A stretch of 64,000 nt of DNA from Rhodopseudomonas palustris JSC-3b. GTDB lineage: Bacteria > Pseudomonadota > Alphaproteobacteria > Rhizobiales > Xanthobacteraceae. Shown piece after piece: positions 47,324 through 55,404 of the stretch. The stretch is from NCBI GenBank assembly GCA_000504425.1, contig KI632513.1:2750069-2814068 (forward strand). The letters are read 5' to 3'. Numbering within the stretch: position 1 is the stretch's first letter; each line of letters starts with the position of its first letter. The notes under the pieces were generated by a model. That model saw only the letters and a program-made list of their open reading frames with translations. It had not been told where the DNA came from and did no database searches. Position numbers and translations under genes: made by a program.

Positions 47324-47914
47324 ATGGCCGCCAATAACAGACGCCCCCTGATCATCATCGCCGCTTTTGCCATCAGCCTGGCGATCGGGCTGTTTGCCCT
47401 GTTCGCGCTCGGCGGGCTGCGCCATGTCACGCCGGCGGCCACGATCGGCGGTCCGTTCCAGCTCAGCGATCAGAACGGCCAGCGCGTCACCGAGCAAAGC
47501 CTGAAAGGCAAGCCGACGCTGATCTTCTTCGGGTTCACGCATTGCCCGGACGTCTGCCCGACCGCGCTGTTCGAGATGACCGAATTGTTGCGCGCCATGG
47601 GGCCGGATGGCGACCGCATCAACGTCTATTTCGTGTCGGTCGATCCGGAGCGCGACACCGCGGCCACGCTGAAGGAATATCTGTCGAGCTTCGATGAGCG
47701 CATCAAAGGGCTGAGCGGCGATCCGGCCGCGGTCGCCAACATCATGACCAGCTACCGGGTCTATGCCCGCAAAGTCCCGCTCAAGGATGGCGACTACACC
47801 ATGGATCACACCGCGCTGGTCTATCTGATGGACCGCGACGGCCGTTTCGTGGCGCCTTTCGATATCAAGCGCAAACCGGACGTGGCCGCCGCCGATCTGA
47901 AGCGATATCTCTGA
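47324..47914 (+). CDS. SCO1/SenC/PrrC-family copper chaperone
   Basis: This 196-residue membrane-anchored thioredoxin-fold protein has an N-terminal helix (about 8-30), the copper site C74-P-D-V-C78-P and the third ligand His162 in M-D-H-T-A-L. SCO proteins deliver copper to the CuA site of cytochrome c oxidase. No oxidase genes are in the window. Its last 94 bases are overlapped in antisense by the next gene. Confidence 0.93.
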   Translation: MAANNRRPLIIIAAFAISLAIGLFALFALGGLRHVTPAATIGGPFQLSDQNGQRVTEQSLKGKPTLIFFGFTHCPDVCPTALFEMTELLRAMGPDGDRINVYFVSVDPERDTAATLKEYLSSFDERIKGLSGDPAAVANIMTSYRVYARKVPLKDGDYTMDHTALVYLMDRDGRFVAPFDIKRKPDVAAADLKRYL

Positions 47915-49929
47915 AAACGGAATCGGCCGCTGGCGGGCACCGCGGCCGCAATTACGGCCGGACGCCGCGCCAGACCGTGCTCGGTCTTTTCCCAATGATA
48001 CGGCATCAGCACGAACTGGCCGAGCGCGCGCCACGCCGCGATCGACAGGCATAGCCAGTAACCAGGCATCAGCAGCAGCCACCAGCCCTGCCAGGCGCGG
48101 CCGCGCCGCGACAGGCCGATCAGCGCTACCGCAGCACTGCCGCCATAGCTGGCAGCAATGGTCAGGGCGTAGACCAGGGTCATCGGCCCGATCACACTGG
48201 CCAGCGTCTCGCCGTGATACAGCCGCACAAGCGAATAGCCGAAATCAGTGAGTAGCAACGGATGCAAGAGCGCGGTGAGGATCGCGCCGCCGACCACAAA
48301 ATTCAGCGTCAGCACGCCGCGCCAGCCGGCCTCGCGCCACAGCGTCCGCGGATCACGCATATGCACGCCCCAGGTCTGCATCCAGCCTTTCATCCAGCGC
48401 GAGCGCTGCCGCAGCCAGGCGCCGAACCGGAGCGGCGCTTCTTCATAGGTCACCGAGTCGAAGCTGATCGCGCGATAGCCGAAGCGGGCGAGACGAAAGC
48501 CGAGATCGGCGTCCTCGGTGACGTTGAAAGGGTCCCAGCCACCGACCTCGCGCAGCACCGCCGTGCGGAAGTGATTGGAGGAACCGCCGAGCGGCAAAGG
48601 CAGCGCAAAGCGGCTCATGCCCGGCAGCACCGCGTCGAACTGGCCGGCATATTCGGCCGTAAACAGCCGCGACAGCCAGCTATGGCTGAGATTGTCGATG
48701 CACAGGCTGGCCTGCACGCAGGCCAGCGCCGGCCCGCCATGCGCAAAAGCATCGAGTGCGGCGCGCAGTTGCCCCGGGTCAGGTCGATCCTCGGCGTCGA
48801 ACACCGCGACATAGGCGCCGCGCACGAAGGGCAGCGCGCAGTTCAGCGCTTTCGGCTTGGTGCGTGGGCCTGATGCCGGCGCCACCAGCATGTGCAGATG
48901 CGGGCGCGGCTTCAGCCGTTCGATCGCGGCGATCGTTTCGGGATCATCCGGCTCCACCACCAGGACCACGTCGAGCTTTTCGCGCGGATAATCGAGCGCC
49001 TCGATGGCGCGTAGCAGCGGCGCCACGGAACGGCCCTCACGATAGAGCGCGACGATCACGGTGTAGGTCGGCCAGTGCCGTGGATCGGTGCGCAGCACCG
49101 GGATGGGCGGTGGCGGCGCCACCATCGCCGCCACCAGGCGGAAGCCGACAAAGCTGAGAAACAGCAGCAGCGACAATGCGCTGCCGACCGCATTGGCAAA
49201 CAACAGCGGCAGCAGCAGCACCAGCGAGGCGCCGAGCGCGCGCCGCAGCAGCGCCTGCCCCGGACGGTCATCCGCCTGTGGCGCGGCGGACAGCCTTGGG
49301 CAGCGGCGTTGCAGGCCGAAGATCGCCAGTTCCGCCAGCGCGGCGGCGCCATGGCGCTCCATGAATTGCCGCAGCGACGCTGTGCTCGCCACCCTGAGCC
49401 GCGTGATCGTCGCTGGGTAAGCGGCGGTCAACTGGCAGATGGTTCGCGCCGCCAGCCGGCGCGGCGCCACCGTCCACAGCAATTCGCCATTGTGGCGCAG
49501 CGGCAATAATCCGGAGGCCGCCGCCAGCGGCAACTGATCATCGCGCAGCGGCGTCTCCATCACTGCCGGCGGCGACAACGGCGCCTCGGCGATACCGAGA
49601 TGCGCGGACAGACGGCGCAGATAGGCCTGTTCCTCGATCAGTCCCCAGCGGATCAGCACCTGGTCGGCGCCGATCCCGATCTGATCGGCGCGCTGCTGCG
49701 CCGCGTGCAGCTGCTCCGGCGCCAGCACCGAGCGCAGGCATTGCAGCTCTGGCGCCAGCCCGTCAGGACGATAGCTTGCACCGATGCCCGCGCCGCCCCG
49801 CCCGGCTGGCAATCGCAGATTATCCGCCGCCACTGCCGCTGCGAGCCGATCGCACGGACTGGCGCTGTGCCGCGCCGCGCCAGTCGGAGCGCGCTCCGCT
49901 TGGCGGCCGCCTCTTGCCCCCCACGCCAT
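47821..49929 (-). CDS. GT2 family glycosyltransferase with N-terminal type II secretion ATPase-like (MshEN) domain
   Basis: This 702-residue protein has a low-complexity start and then a domain near 65-115 (L-A-P-E-Q-L-H-A-A, L-I-R-W-G-L-I-E-E-Q-A-Y-L) similar to the GspE/MshE N-terminal fold. Two helices follow. The GT-A domain has D-A-E-D-R-P-D, E-D-A-D-L-G-F and Q-R-S-R-W-M-K-G-W, the processive D,D,D,QxxRW set. Several C-terminal helices complete it. It likely makes or exports a polysaccharide; MshEN domains in other proteins bind c-di-GMP, so regulation that way is inferred. The true start could be later than 49929. The last 31 codons run antisense into SCO1. Confidence 0.85.
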   Translation of the reverse strand: MAWGARGGRQAERAPTGAARHSASPCDRLAAAVAADNLRLPAGRGGAGIGASYRPDGLAPELQCLRSVLAPEQLHAAQQRADQIGIGADQVLIRWGLIEEQAYLRRLSAHLGIAEAPLSPPAVMETPLRDDQLPLAAASGLLPLRHNGELLWTVAPRRLAARTICQLTAAYPATITRLRVASTASLRQFMERHGAAALAELAIFGLQRRCPRLSAAPQADDRPGQALLRRALGASLVLLLPLLFANAVGSALSLLLFLSFVGFRLVAAMVAPPPPIPVLRTDPRHWPTYTVIVALYREGRSVAPLLRAIEALDYPREKLDVVLVVEPDDPETIAAIERLKPRPHLHMLVAPASGPRTKPKALNCALPFVRGAYVAVFDAEDRPDPGQLRAALDAFAHGGPALACVQASLCIDNLSHSWLSRLFTAEYAGQFDAVLPGMSRFALPLPLGGSSNHFRTAVLREVGGWDPFNVTEDADLGFRLARFGYRAISFDSVTYEEAPLRFGAWLRQRSRWMKGWMQTWGVHMRDPRTLWREAGWRGVLTLNFVVGGAILTALLHPLLLTDFGYSLVRLYHGETLASVIGPMTLVYALTIAASYGGSAAVALIGLSRRGRAWQGWWLLLMPGYWLCLSIAAWRALGQFVLMPYHWEKTEHGLARRPAVIAAAVPASGRFRFQRYRFRSAAATSGLRLISKGATKRPSRSIR

Positions 49930-50011
49930 CCGCTACGCCACCCCAACGCAAACGACGCTCGCGTCCCGCATCGGATGGTCTATAAGACCCAGCCGACCCG
50001 GACCCCCGATC

Positions 50012-50968
50012 ATGCAACCATCGATCGCACCACGTTTCAACGACAGATTGCTTTTGGCCAAATCCGCAACCACGCCTCGCTGGCTCGCAGCGCTGGTGGT
50101 CGGAGTGCTGCTGAGCGCCGCGCCCAGCGCGCCGTCGCTCGCCCAAAACGCGCCAGCGGCAGCGGCTACACCAAGCGCACCGGCCGCGATGGTGCAGCCC
50201 GGCCCGCAGGCCGTGCCCGGCTTCTGGGACCCGCGCCGCCGCCCCGAGCGGCCGGACCTCGCCAAGGTCACGGTGATCCGCTTTCTGACCGAGACCGATT
50301 ATCCGCCGTTCAATTTCACCGGCCCCGACGGCAACCCGGCCGGGTTCAACGTCGAACTCGCGCGCATGCTGTGCGAGGAGATCAAGGCGACCTGCACCGT
50401 GCAGATGCGCCGCTTCGAAACGCTGCTCGACGCCATCGCCAGCAATCGCGGCGACGCCATCATCGCCTCGCTGGCGGTGACGGCGCAGACCCGGGCCCGG
50501 CTCGATTTCACCGATCCCTATTACCGGGCGCCCGCGCGCTTTGCCTCGCGCAAGGACGGCGTGCTGATCGAGATGCGGCCGGAACTGCTGGAAGGCAAGA
50601 AAGTCGGCGCGATCGCCGGCTCCTCGCACGAGGCTTATCTGAAAGCGCTGTTCACCGACGCCGAATTGCGCCCCTATGCCAATGACGACGCGCTACGCGC
50701 CGCCTTGCGCCGCGGCGAGGTCGATTTCATTTTCGGCGACGCGATTTCGCTGGCGTTCTGGATCAACGGCACCGATTCAGAAAATTGCTGCGCTTTCTCG
50801 GGCGGTCCGTTCATCGAAAGCCGTTATTTCGGCGAGGGCATCGGCATCGGCGTCCGCAAGGGCAATGATCTTTTGCGGCAAGCGCTGAATTGGGGCCTGT
50901 TCCGGCTTTGGGAAAAAGGCCGCTTCACCGATCTCTGGCTAAAATATTTTTCGGTCAGCCCGTTCTGA
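50012..50968 (+). CDS. Orphan amino-acid-type ABC transporter binding protein (SBP_bac_3)
   Basis: This 318-residue exported protein has a signal (W-L-A-A-L-V-V-G-V-L-L-S-A, cleavage after S-L-A) and a Pro/Ala linker. A family 3 binding domain starts near residue 90 with F-L-T-E-T-D-Y-P-P-F-N-F. Its ligand-binding segments are A-G-F-N-V-E-L-A, D-F-T-D-P-Y-Y and G-I-G-V-R-K-G-N. No permease or ATPase is adjacent, so it may serve a transporter encoded elsewhere or act as a sensor. The start at 50012 begins the recognisable leader. Confidence 0.85.
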   Translation: MQPSIAPRFNDRLLLAKSATTPRWLAALVVGVLLSAAPSAPSLAQNAPAAAATPSAPAAMVQPGPQAVPGFWDPRRRPERPDLAKVTVIRFLTETDYPPFNFTGPDGNPAGFNVELARMLCEEIKATCTVQMRRFETLLDAIASNRGDAIIASLAVTAQTRARLDFTDPYYRAPARFASRKDGVLIEMRPELLEGKKVGAIAGSSHEAYLKALFTDAELRPYANDDALRAALRRGEVDFIFGDAISLAFWINGTDSENCCAFSGGPFIESRYFGEGIGIGVRKGNDLLRQALNWGLFRLWEKGRFTDLWLKYFSVSPF

Positions 50969-51009
50969 ATGCGCGCGCCCTGCGGCGCGGCTCTTGCGAT
51001 CTGGAGTAA

Positions 51010-52653
51010 ATGATGTCCACCACCGACCTTGTCCCTTCCCCGAGTGATCTGCGCGCGATCGCCGAGCAGTCCAATGCTTGGCCGTTCGAGCAGGCGCGGG
51101 CGCTGGTGGCGCGGCTGAAAAAGGCGCCGAAAGACGAGGTGCTGTTCGAGACCGGCTATGGCCCGTCCGGCCTGCCGCATATCGGCACGTTCGGCGAAGT
51201 GGCCCGCACCACCATGGTGCGTTACGCATTCCGCGTGCTGACCGAGGACAAGATCAAGACCAAGCTGCTGGCGTTTTCCGACGACATGGACGGGCTGCGC
51301 AAGGTGCCGGACAACGTGCCGAACCAGGAACTGCTGGCGCAGCATCTCGGCAAGTCGCTGACCAGCGTGCCCGACCCGTTCGGCACCCATCCTTCGTTCG
51401 GCGCGCATAACAACGCGCGGCTGCGCGCCTTTCTCGACACGTTCGGCTTCGACTACGAATTCGCCAGCGCCACCGACTACTACAAGTCCGGCCGGTTCGA
51501 TGCCACGCTGCTCAAGGTGCTGGAACGGCTCGACAAGGTGATGGCGATCATGCTGCCGAGCCTGCGCGAGGAGCGCGCCGCCAGCTACTCGCCGTTCCTG
51601 CCGATCTGCCCGCGCACCGGCATTGTGCTGCAGGTGCCGATCGTCGCGCATGACGTCAAGGCTGGCACCATCTCCTATGACGACCCGGAAACCGGCGAGC
51701 GCGTCACGGTGCCGGTCACCGGCGGCCACTGCAAGCTGCAATGGAAGCCGGACTGGGCGATGCGCTGGACCGCGCTCGGCGTGGATTACGAAATGGCCGG
51801 CAAGGACCTGATCGACTCGGTCAAACTGTCGGGCAAGATCGCCCAAGCGCTCGGCGGCAAGCCTCCGGAAGGCTTCAACTACGAGCTGTTCCTCGACGAC
51901 AAGGGCCAGAAGATTTCCAAGTCGAAGGGCAACGGCCTGACCATCGACGAGTGGCTGCGCTATGCCTCGCCGGAATCGCTGGCGCTGTTCATGTATCGCG
52001 AGCCGAAGGCCGCCAAGCGGCTGTATTTCGACGTGATCCCGCGCAATGTCGATGATTATCAGCAATTCCTGGACGGCTTCTCGCGTCAGGACGCCAAGCA
52101 GCAGCTCAGCAATCCGGTCTGGCACATCCATTCCGGCAAGCCGCCGCAGGGCGACATGCCGGTCACGTTCCAGCTGCTGCTGACGCTGGTGTCGTCGTCC
52201 AATGCCGAAAACGCCGAAACGCTGTGGGGCTTCATCGGCCGCTATCGCCCGGGCGTGACGCCGCAGACCCACCCCAAGCTCGACGCCATGGTCGGCTACG
52301 CCATCAATTACTATCGTGACTTCGTGGCGCCGACCAAAGTGTTCCGCGATCCGACCGACGCCGAGCGCGCCGCGCTGCAGGATCTGCGCGATGCGCTGTC
52401 CAATCTGCCGGCCGACGCCACCGCCGAAGCGATCCAGGACGTGGTCTATGAGATCGGCCGCCGCGAGCCGTTCCTCGACCACAAGAAGGCGGCCAAGGAC
52501 GGCAAGCCGGGCGTGTCGCTGGAATGGTTCAACATGCTGTACCAGGTGCTGCTCGGCCAGGAGAAGGGCCCGCGCTTCGGCTCGTTCGTCGCGGTCTATG
52601 GCATTGCCAACGCAGTGTCGATGATCGACGGCGCGCTGGCGCGTAGCGCGTAG
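51010..52653 (+). CDS. lysK: Lysyl-tRNA synthetase, class I
   Basis: This 547-residue class I synthetase charges tRNA-Lys. It has the HIGH-type motif [10 protein letters not shown] near residue 55 and the KMSKS-type motif K-I-S-K-S-K-G-N near residue 304, followed by an alpha-helical anticodon-binding domain. Class I LysRS is the archaeal-type enzyme also found in many alphaproteobacteria, unrelated in fold to class II LysS. Two adjacent ATGs (51010, 51013) follow ggag; the second has better spacing. Confidence 0.95.
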   Translation: MMSTTDLVPSPSDLRAIAEQSNAWPFEQARALVARLKKAPKDEVLFETGYGPSGLPHIGTFGEVARTTMVRYAFRVLTEDKIKTKLLAFSDDMDGLRKVPDNVPNQELLAQHLGKSLTSVPDPFGTHPSFGAHNNARLRAFLDTFGFDYEFASATDYYKSGRFDATLLKVLERLDKVMAIMLPSLREERAASYSPFLPICPRTGIVLQVPIVAHDVKAGTISYDDPETGERVTVPVTGGHCKLQWKPDWAMRWTALGVDYEMAGKDLIDSVKLSGKIAQALGGKPPEGFNYELFLDDKGQKISKSKGNGLTIDEWLRYASPESLALFMYREPKAAKRLYFDVIPRNVDDYQQFLDGFSRQDAKQQLSNPVWHIHSGKPPQGDMPVTFQLLLTLVSSSNAENAETLWGFIGRYRPGVTPQTHPKLDAMVGYAINYYRDFVAPTKVFRDPTDAERAALQDLRDALSNLPADATAEAIQDVVYEIGRREPFLDHKKAAKDGKPGVSLEWFNMLYQVLLGQEKGPRFGSFVAVYGIANAVSMIDGALARSA

Positions 52654-52678
52654 TCTGCACTCCGCAGCATTCCCGCGC

Positions 52679-52701
52679 TGATCGGCTGAACACGCCGATC
52701 A
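52679..52701. terminator. Hairpin between convergent lysK and EamA genes
   Basis: TGATCGGC-tgaacac-GCCGATCA is a perfect 8-base-pair stem between two converging genes. No T-tract is present, so termination is a guess from position. Confidence 0.4.
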
Positions 52702-52719
52702 ATCGCGCCCGGCGCGGCC

Positions 52720-53643
52720 TCAGCTTGCGCCGGGTGCCGACTGACGCGCCGGCCGCGTCACCAGATAGATGCCGATCGCCACCGGGATCACGCCGAGCAG
52801 ATCGCGGCCGTCGATCGCCTCACCCAGCACCATCCATGCAAACAGCATCGCCAGCGGCGGCATCACAAAATGCCAGGCGCTGGCGGCGGTGGCGCCATAG
52901 AGCTTCAGCAGCCGGAACCAGAGCCAGTAAGCCAGGATCGAACCGCCGAGCACCAGAAAGGCGAAGGCGGCGGCGAGCGGCCAGCTCGGCGTGATGTCGC
53001 GCACGCTCGACAGCGAGAAGGCCAGCGGCGCCATGGCGAGACCCGCGGCCAGATTCTGCACGCCATTGCCGATCCACAGGCTGCCCTGCGGCGACAGCCG
53101 CTTGAACAGGATGGTGCCGGCGACCAACGACGCCAGCGAGGCCAGCGTGAACAGCACGCCCTGCCAGGCTTCGATGCCGAGCGTCAGCCGATGCCAGACG
53201 ATGAAGGTGACGCCGATCACACCGAGCGCGAGCCCGGCGATCTTACGCCAAGTCAGCGGCTCATTGAGCAGCAGCGCCGCCAGCACTGCGGTCACCACCG
53301 GATTGGCGCTGATGATCAGTCCGCTCAGCCCCGCCGACACGGTCTGCATGCCGGTGTAGGAAAAGCCGAGATAGAGCGCATTGTTGGCAAGCCCCAGCAG
53401 CGCACACACCGCGATATCGCGCCAGCGCAGCGGCCCGTGTTCGCCGAACAGCCGGGCGAGGCCAAGGATCAGCACGCCAGCCAACAAGAACCGCGCGGTC
53501 AGCAACAGCAGCGGCGGGCAATCGGCAACGCCGACCTTGCCGGCGACAAAGGCAAAGCTCCACAGCATGCAGAACAGCACGATCTGCAGCGGCCGCGCCA
53601 ATCCGGCGCGCGAGGTGACGGCAACAAGAGAGGCGATCGGCAT
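52720..53643 (-). CDS. EamA/DMT-family transporter (RhaT-like)
   Basis: This 307-residue protein has ten predicted helices in two EamA repeats, with W-R-D-I-A and L-T-W-R-K-I-A-G-L-A-L-G-V at the end of the first repeat. Members export amino acids or small metabolites. It is divergent from a LysR regulator 85 bases away, the classic arrangement for a regulator controlling its neighbour. Confidence 0.88.
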   Translation of the reverse strand: MPIASLVAVTSRAGLARPLQIVLFCMLWSFAFVAGKVGVADCPPLLLLTARFLLAGVLILGLARLFGEHGPLRWRDIAVCALLGLANNALYLGFSYTGMQTVSAGLSGLIISANPVVTAVLAALLLNEPLTWRKIAGLALGVIGVTFIVWHRLTLGIEAWQGVLFTLASLASLVAGTILFKRLSPQGSLWIGNGVQNLAAGLAMAPLAFSLSSVRDITPSWPLAAAFAFLVLGGSILAYWLWFRLLKLYGATAASAWHFVMPPLAMLFAWMVLGEAIDGRDLLGVIPVAIGIYLVTRPARQSAPGAS

Positions 53644-53728
53644 GCGGCAAGCTCCTGGCCTGCTGGTGTAGGGCGCCCGTTTCTCATTGGGAAATTAAAT
53701 GATAGAATGCTGATCAGTGATTTTATGA

Positions 53729-54634
53729 ATGGCGATCACCATGCTCGATCTCGATCTGCTGCGCAGCTTCGTTGCGGTGATTGATGCCGGTGGCTTCACC
53801 CGCGCCGCGGAACGGGTGCATCGCACGCAATCGACGGTGAGCCAGCAGGTGCGGCGGCTGGAGGACGATCTGGGCCAGCTATTGCTGGATCGTTCTGGCA
53901 AGGATGTGATCCCGACCGAGGCCGGCGAGCGGCTGCTGAGCTATTCGCGCCGGCTGCTATCACTGGCCGAGGAAGCGCGCGACGTGGTGGCGCGGCCGAG
54001 CGGCGACGGCGCAGTGCGGCTGGGTCTCACCGAGGATTTTGCCGCGCACCGGCTGACCCGATTACTCGGCAGTTTTGCGCGCTCGCGGCCGGGACTGCGG
54101 CTCGACGTGCGCGCCGGCCAGAGCCTCGATCTGCATCGCGATCTGGAACGCGGCGACCTTGATCTCGCGCTCCTGAAGCGCGAGAGCAATGGCCGCGCGG
54201 CGGTCGCGGTGTGGCCGGAACGGGTCTATTGGGTAAACAGCAAGCATCACCCGTGCGACATCAAAGCGGCCTCGGTGCCGCTGATCTTCTTCCCGAGCGG
54301 CTGCATCTATCGCGCCCGCGCCATCCATGCCATCGAAGCTTCGGGGCGGCGCTGGCATCTCGCTTACACCAGTTCGAGCCTCGCTGGCATTCAGGCCGCG
54401 GTCGCTGCTGGACTCGGGCTTTCGATCCTGTCGGAAATCTCAATCCAGGCCGAACATCGCAAGCTGACAGCGCGCGACGGCTTTCCGGCGATCGAGCGCA
54501 CCGAACTGGCGCTGATTGCTGCGCCCACCGCCAGCCCGGCCACGCTGCGCCTCGCCAAACGGCTCGCGGAATTTTGCGACAAGGTGCTGGCCGGCAGCCT
54601 CGATCAGCAGCAGCGCGCCGCGGCCACCGTGTAG
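53729..54634 (+). CDS. LysR-family transcriptional regulator
   Basis: This 301-residue regulator has an N-terminal winged HTH (about 5-63; G-F-T-R-A-A-E-R-V-H-R-T-Q-S-T-V-S) and a periplasmic-binding-like effector domain (about 90-290). The divergent EamA transporter is its likely target. The AT-rich 85-base spacer contains TGATCA and may hold the operator. A second in-frame ATG (53741) is possible. Its last 31 bases overlap the convergent PdeM gene. Confidence 0.92.
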   Translation: MAITMLDLDLLRSFVAVIDAGGFTRAAERVHRTQSTVSQQVRRLEDDLGQLLLDRSGKDVIPTEAGERLLSYSRRLLSLAEEARDVVARPSGDGAVRLGLTEDFAAHRLTRLLGSFARSRPGLRLDVRAGQSLDLHRDLERGDLDLALLKRESNGRAAVAVWPERVYWVNSKHHPCDIKAASVPLIFFPSGCIYRARAIHAIEASGRRWHLAYTSSSLAGIQAAVAAGLGLSILSEISIQAEHRKLTARDGFPAIERTELALIAAPTASPATLRLAKRLAEFCDKVLAGSLDQQQRAAATV

Positions 54635-55326
54635 AGCTGGCGATCGCCGAGCACATGCGCATGGAAGCCGGGCGCGCCGAACACCCGCAGGAACGCAGCG
54701 TCGCGAATGCTGAGGCCGCCGGTATAGGCACCGAATGACGGCATCACCAGCCGCTCGCCATCGCTGGCAAAGCAGCGCCGCTCGATCGCGCGGCCGCGCG
54801 CCGCGATCCGCGCCTTGGGATGGAGATGACCGGCGATCTCGCCGCGCGCGCCGGTCGGCTCATGGCGGAAGTTAATCGCACCGATCGCCAGTTCGCTCGC
54901 CACCGTGCCGCCGAGCGCGCAGGGTAGTTCCGGATCGTGATTGCCGACGATCCAGATCCAGTCGCGCCGCGCTTGCAGCGCCGCGAGGTGATCACGATTG
55001 GCCGCCGACAGCCGCTGATGCGCCTCGCCATCATGAAAACTGTCGCCGAGCGCGATCACGGCTTTCGGATCAAAGCGCGCGATCACCGCGCTGAGCTGGC
55101 CGAGCGTCGCCAGGGTGTCGTAAGGCGGCAGCAGCACGCCGCGGGCGGCAAAGCTCGAGCCTTTTTCCAGATGCAGGTCGGCGACCACCAGGAGCCGCTG
55201 ATCCGGCCAATACAGCGCGCCGGCGAGATCGGCGATCATGCTGGTGCCGGCCACGGTGATGACCGGCTGCGCTTCCCCTTGCGGAGGGGCGTCTGCGATC
55301 TGGGTGCTAGTAGCTTGGCTTCTCAA
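54604..55326 (-). CDS. pdeM: Ligase-associated metallophosphoesterase (PdeM-like)
   Basis: The calcineurin-like phosphoesterase motifs are present in order: V-V-A-D-L-H-L-E-K-G, L-G-D-S-F-H-D, V-G-N-H-D and G-H-L-H. With G-A-L-Y-W-P near the N-terminus this matches PdeM, found with ligase-associated DNA repair helicases. The start is uncertain. The family N-terminus should lie near 55270, but no ATG is there. The nearest plausible starts are an internal GTG/ATG or the TTG at 55326. A palindromic element lies just upstream and may have altered the 5' end. Confidence 0.8.
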   Translation of the reverse strand: MRSQATSTQIADAPPQGEAQPVITVAGTSMIADLAGALYWPDQRLLVVADLHLEKGSSFAARGVLLPPYDTLATLGQLSAVIARFDPKAVIALGDSFHDGEAHQRLSAANRDHLAALQARRDWIWIVGNHDPELPCALGGTVASELAIGAINFRHEPTGARGEIAGHLHPKARIAARGRAIERRCFASDGERLVMPSFGAYTGGLSIRDAAFLRVFGAPGFHAHVLGDRQLYTVAAARCC

Positions 55327-55373
55327 TTGACGACGAGCCTTTAACGACGTGCCTTTGGCACCCCCCACCCCGA

Positions 55374-55396
55374 CCCTCCCCCGCAAGGGGGGAGGG
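55374..55396. repeat. GC-rich hairpin element, family C, between lhr and pdeM
   Basis: CCCTCCCCC-gcaag-GGGGGAGGG is a perfect 9-base-pair hairpin. Its purine/pyrimidine pattern matches the elements embedded in the helicase gene at 57278 and 57739. Confidence 0.65.
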
Positions 55397-55404
55397 AGAA
55401 GAAA

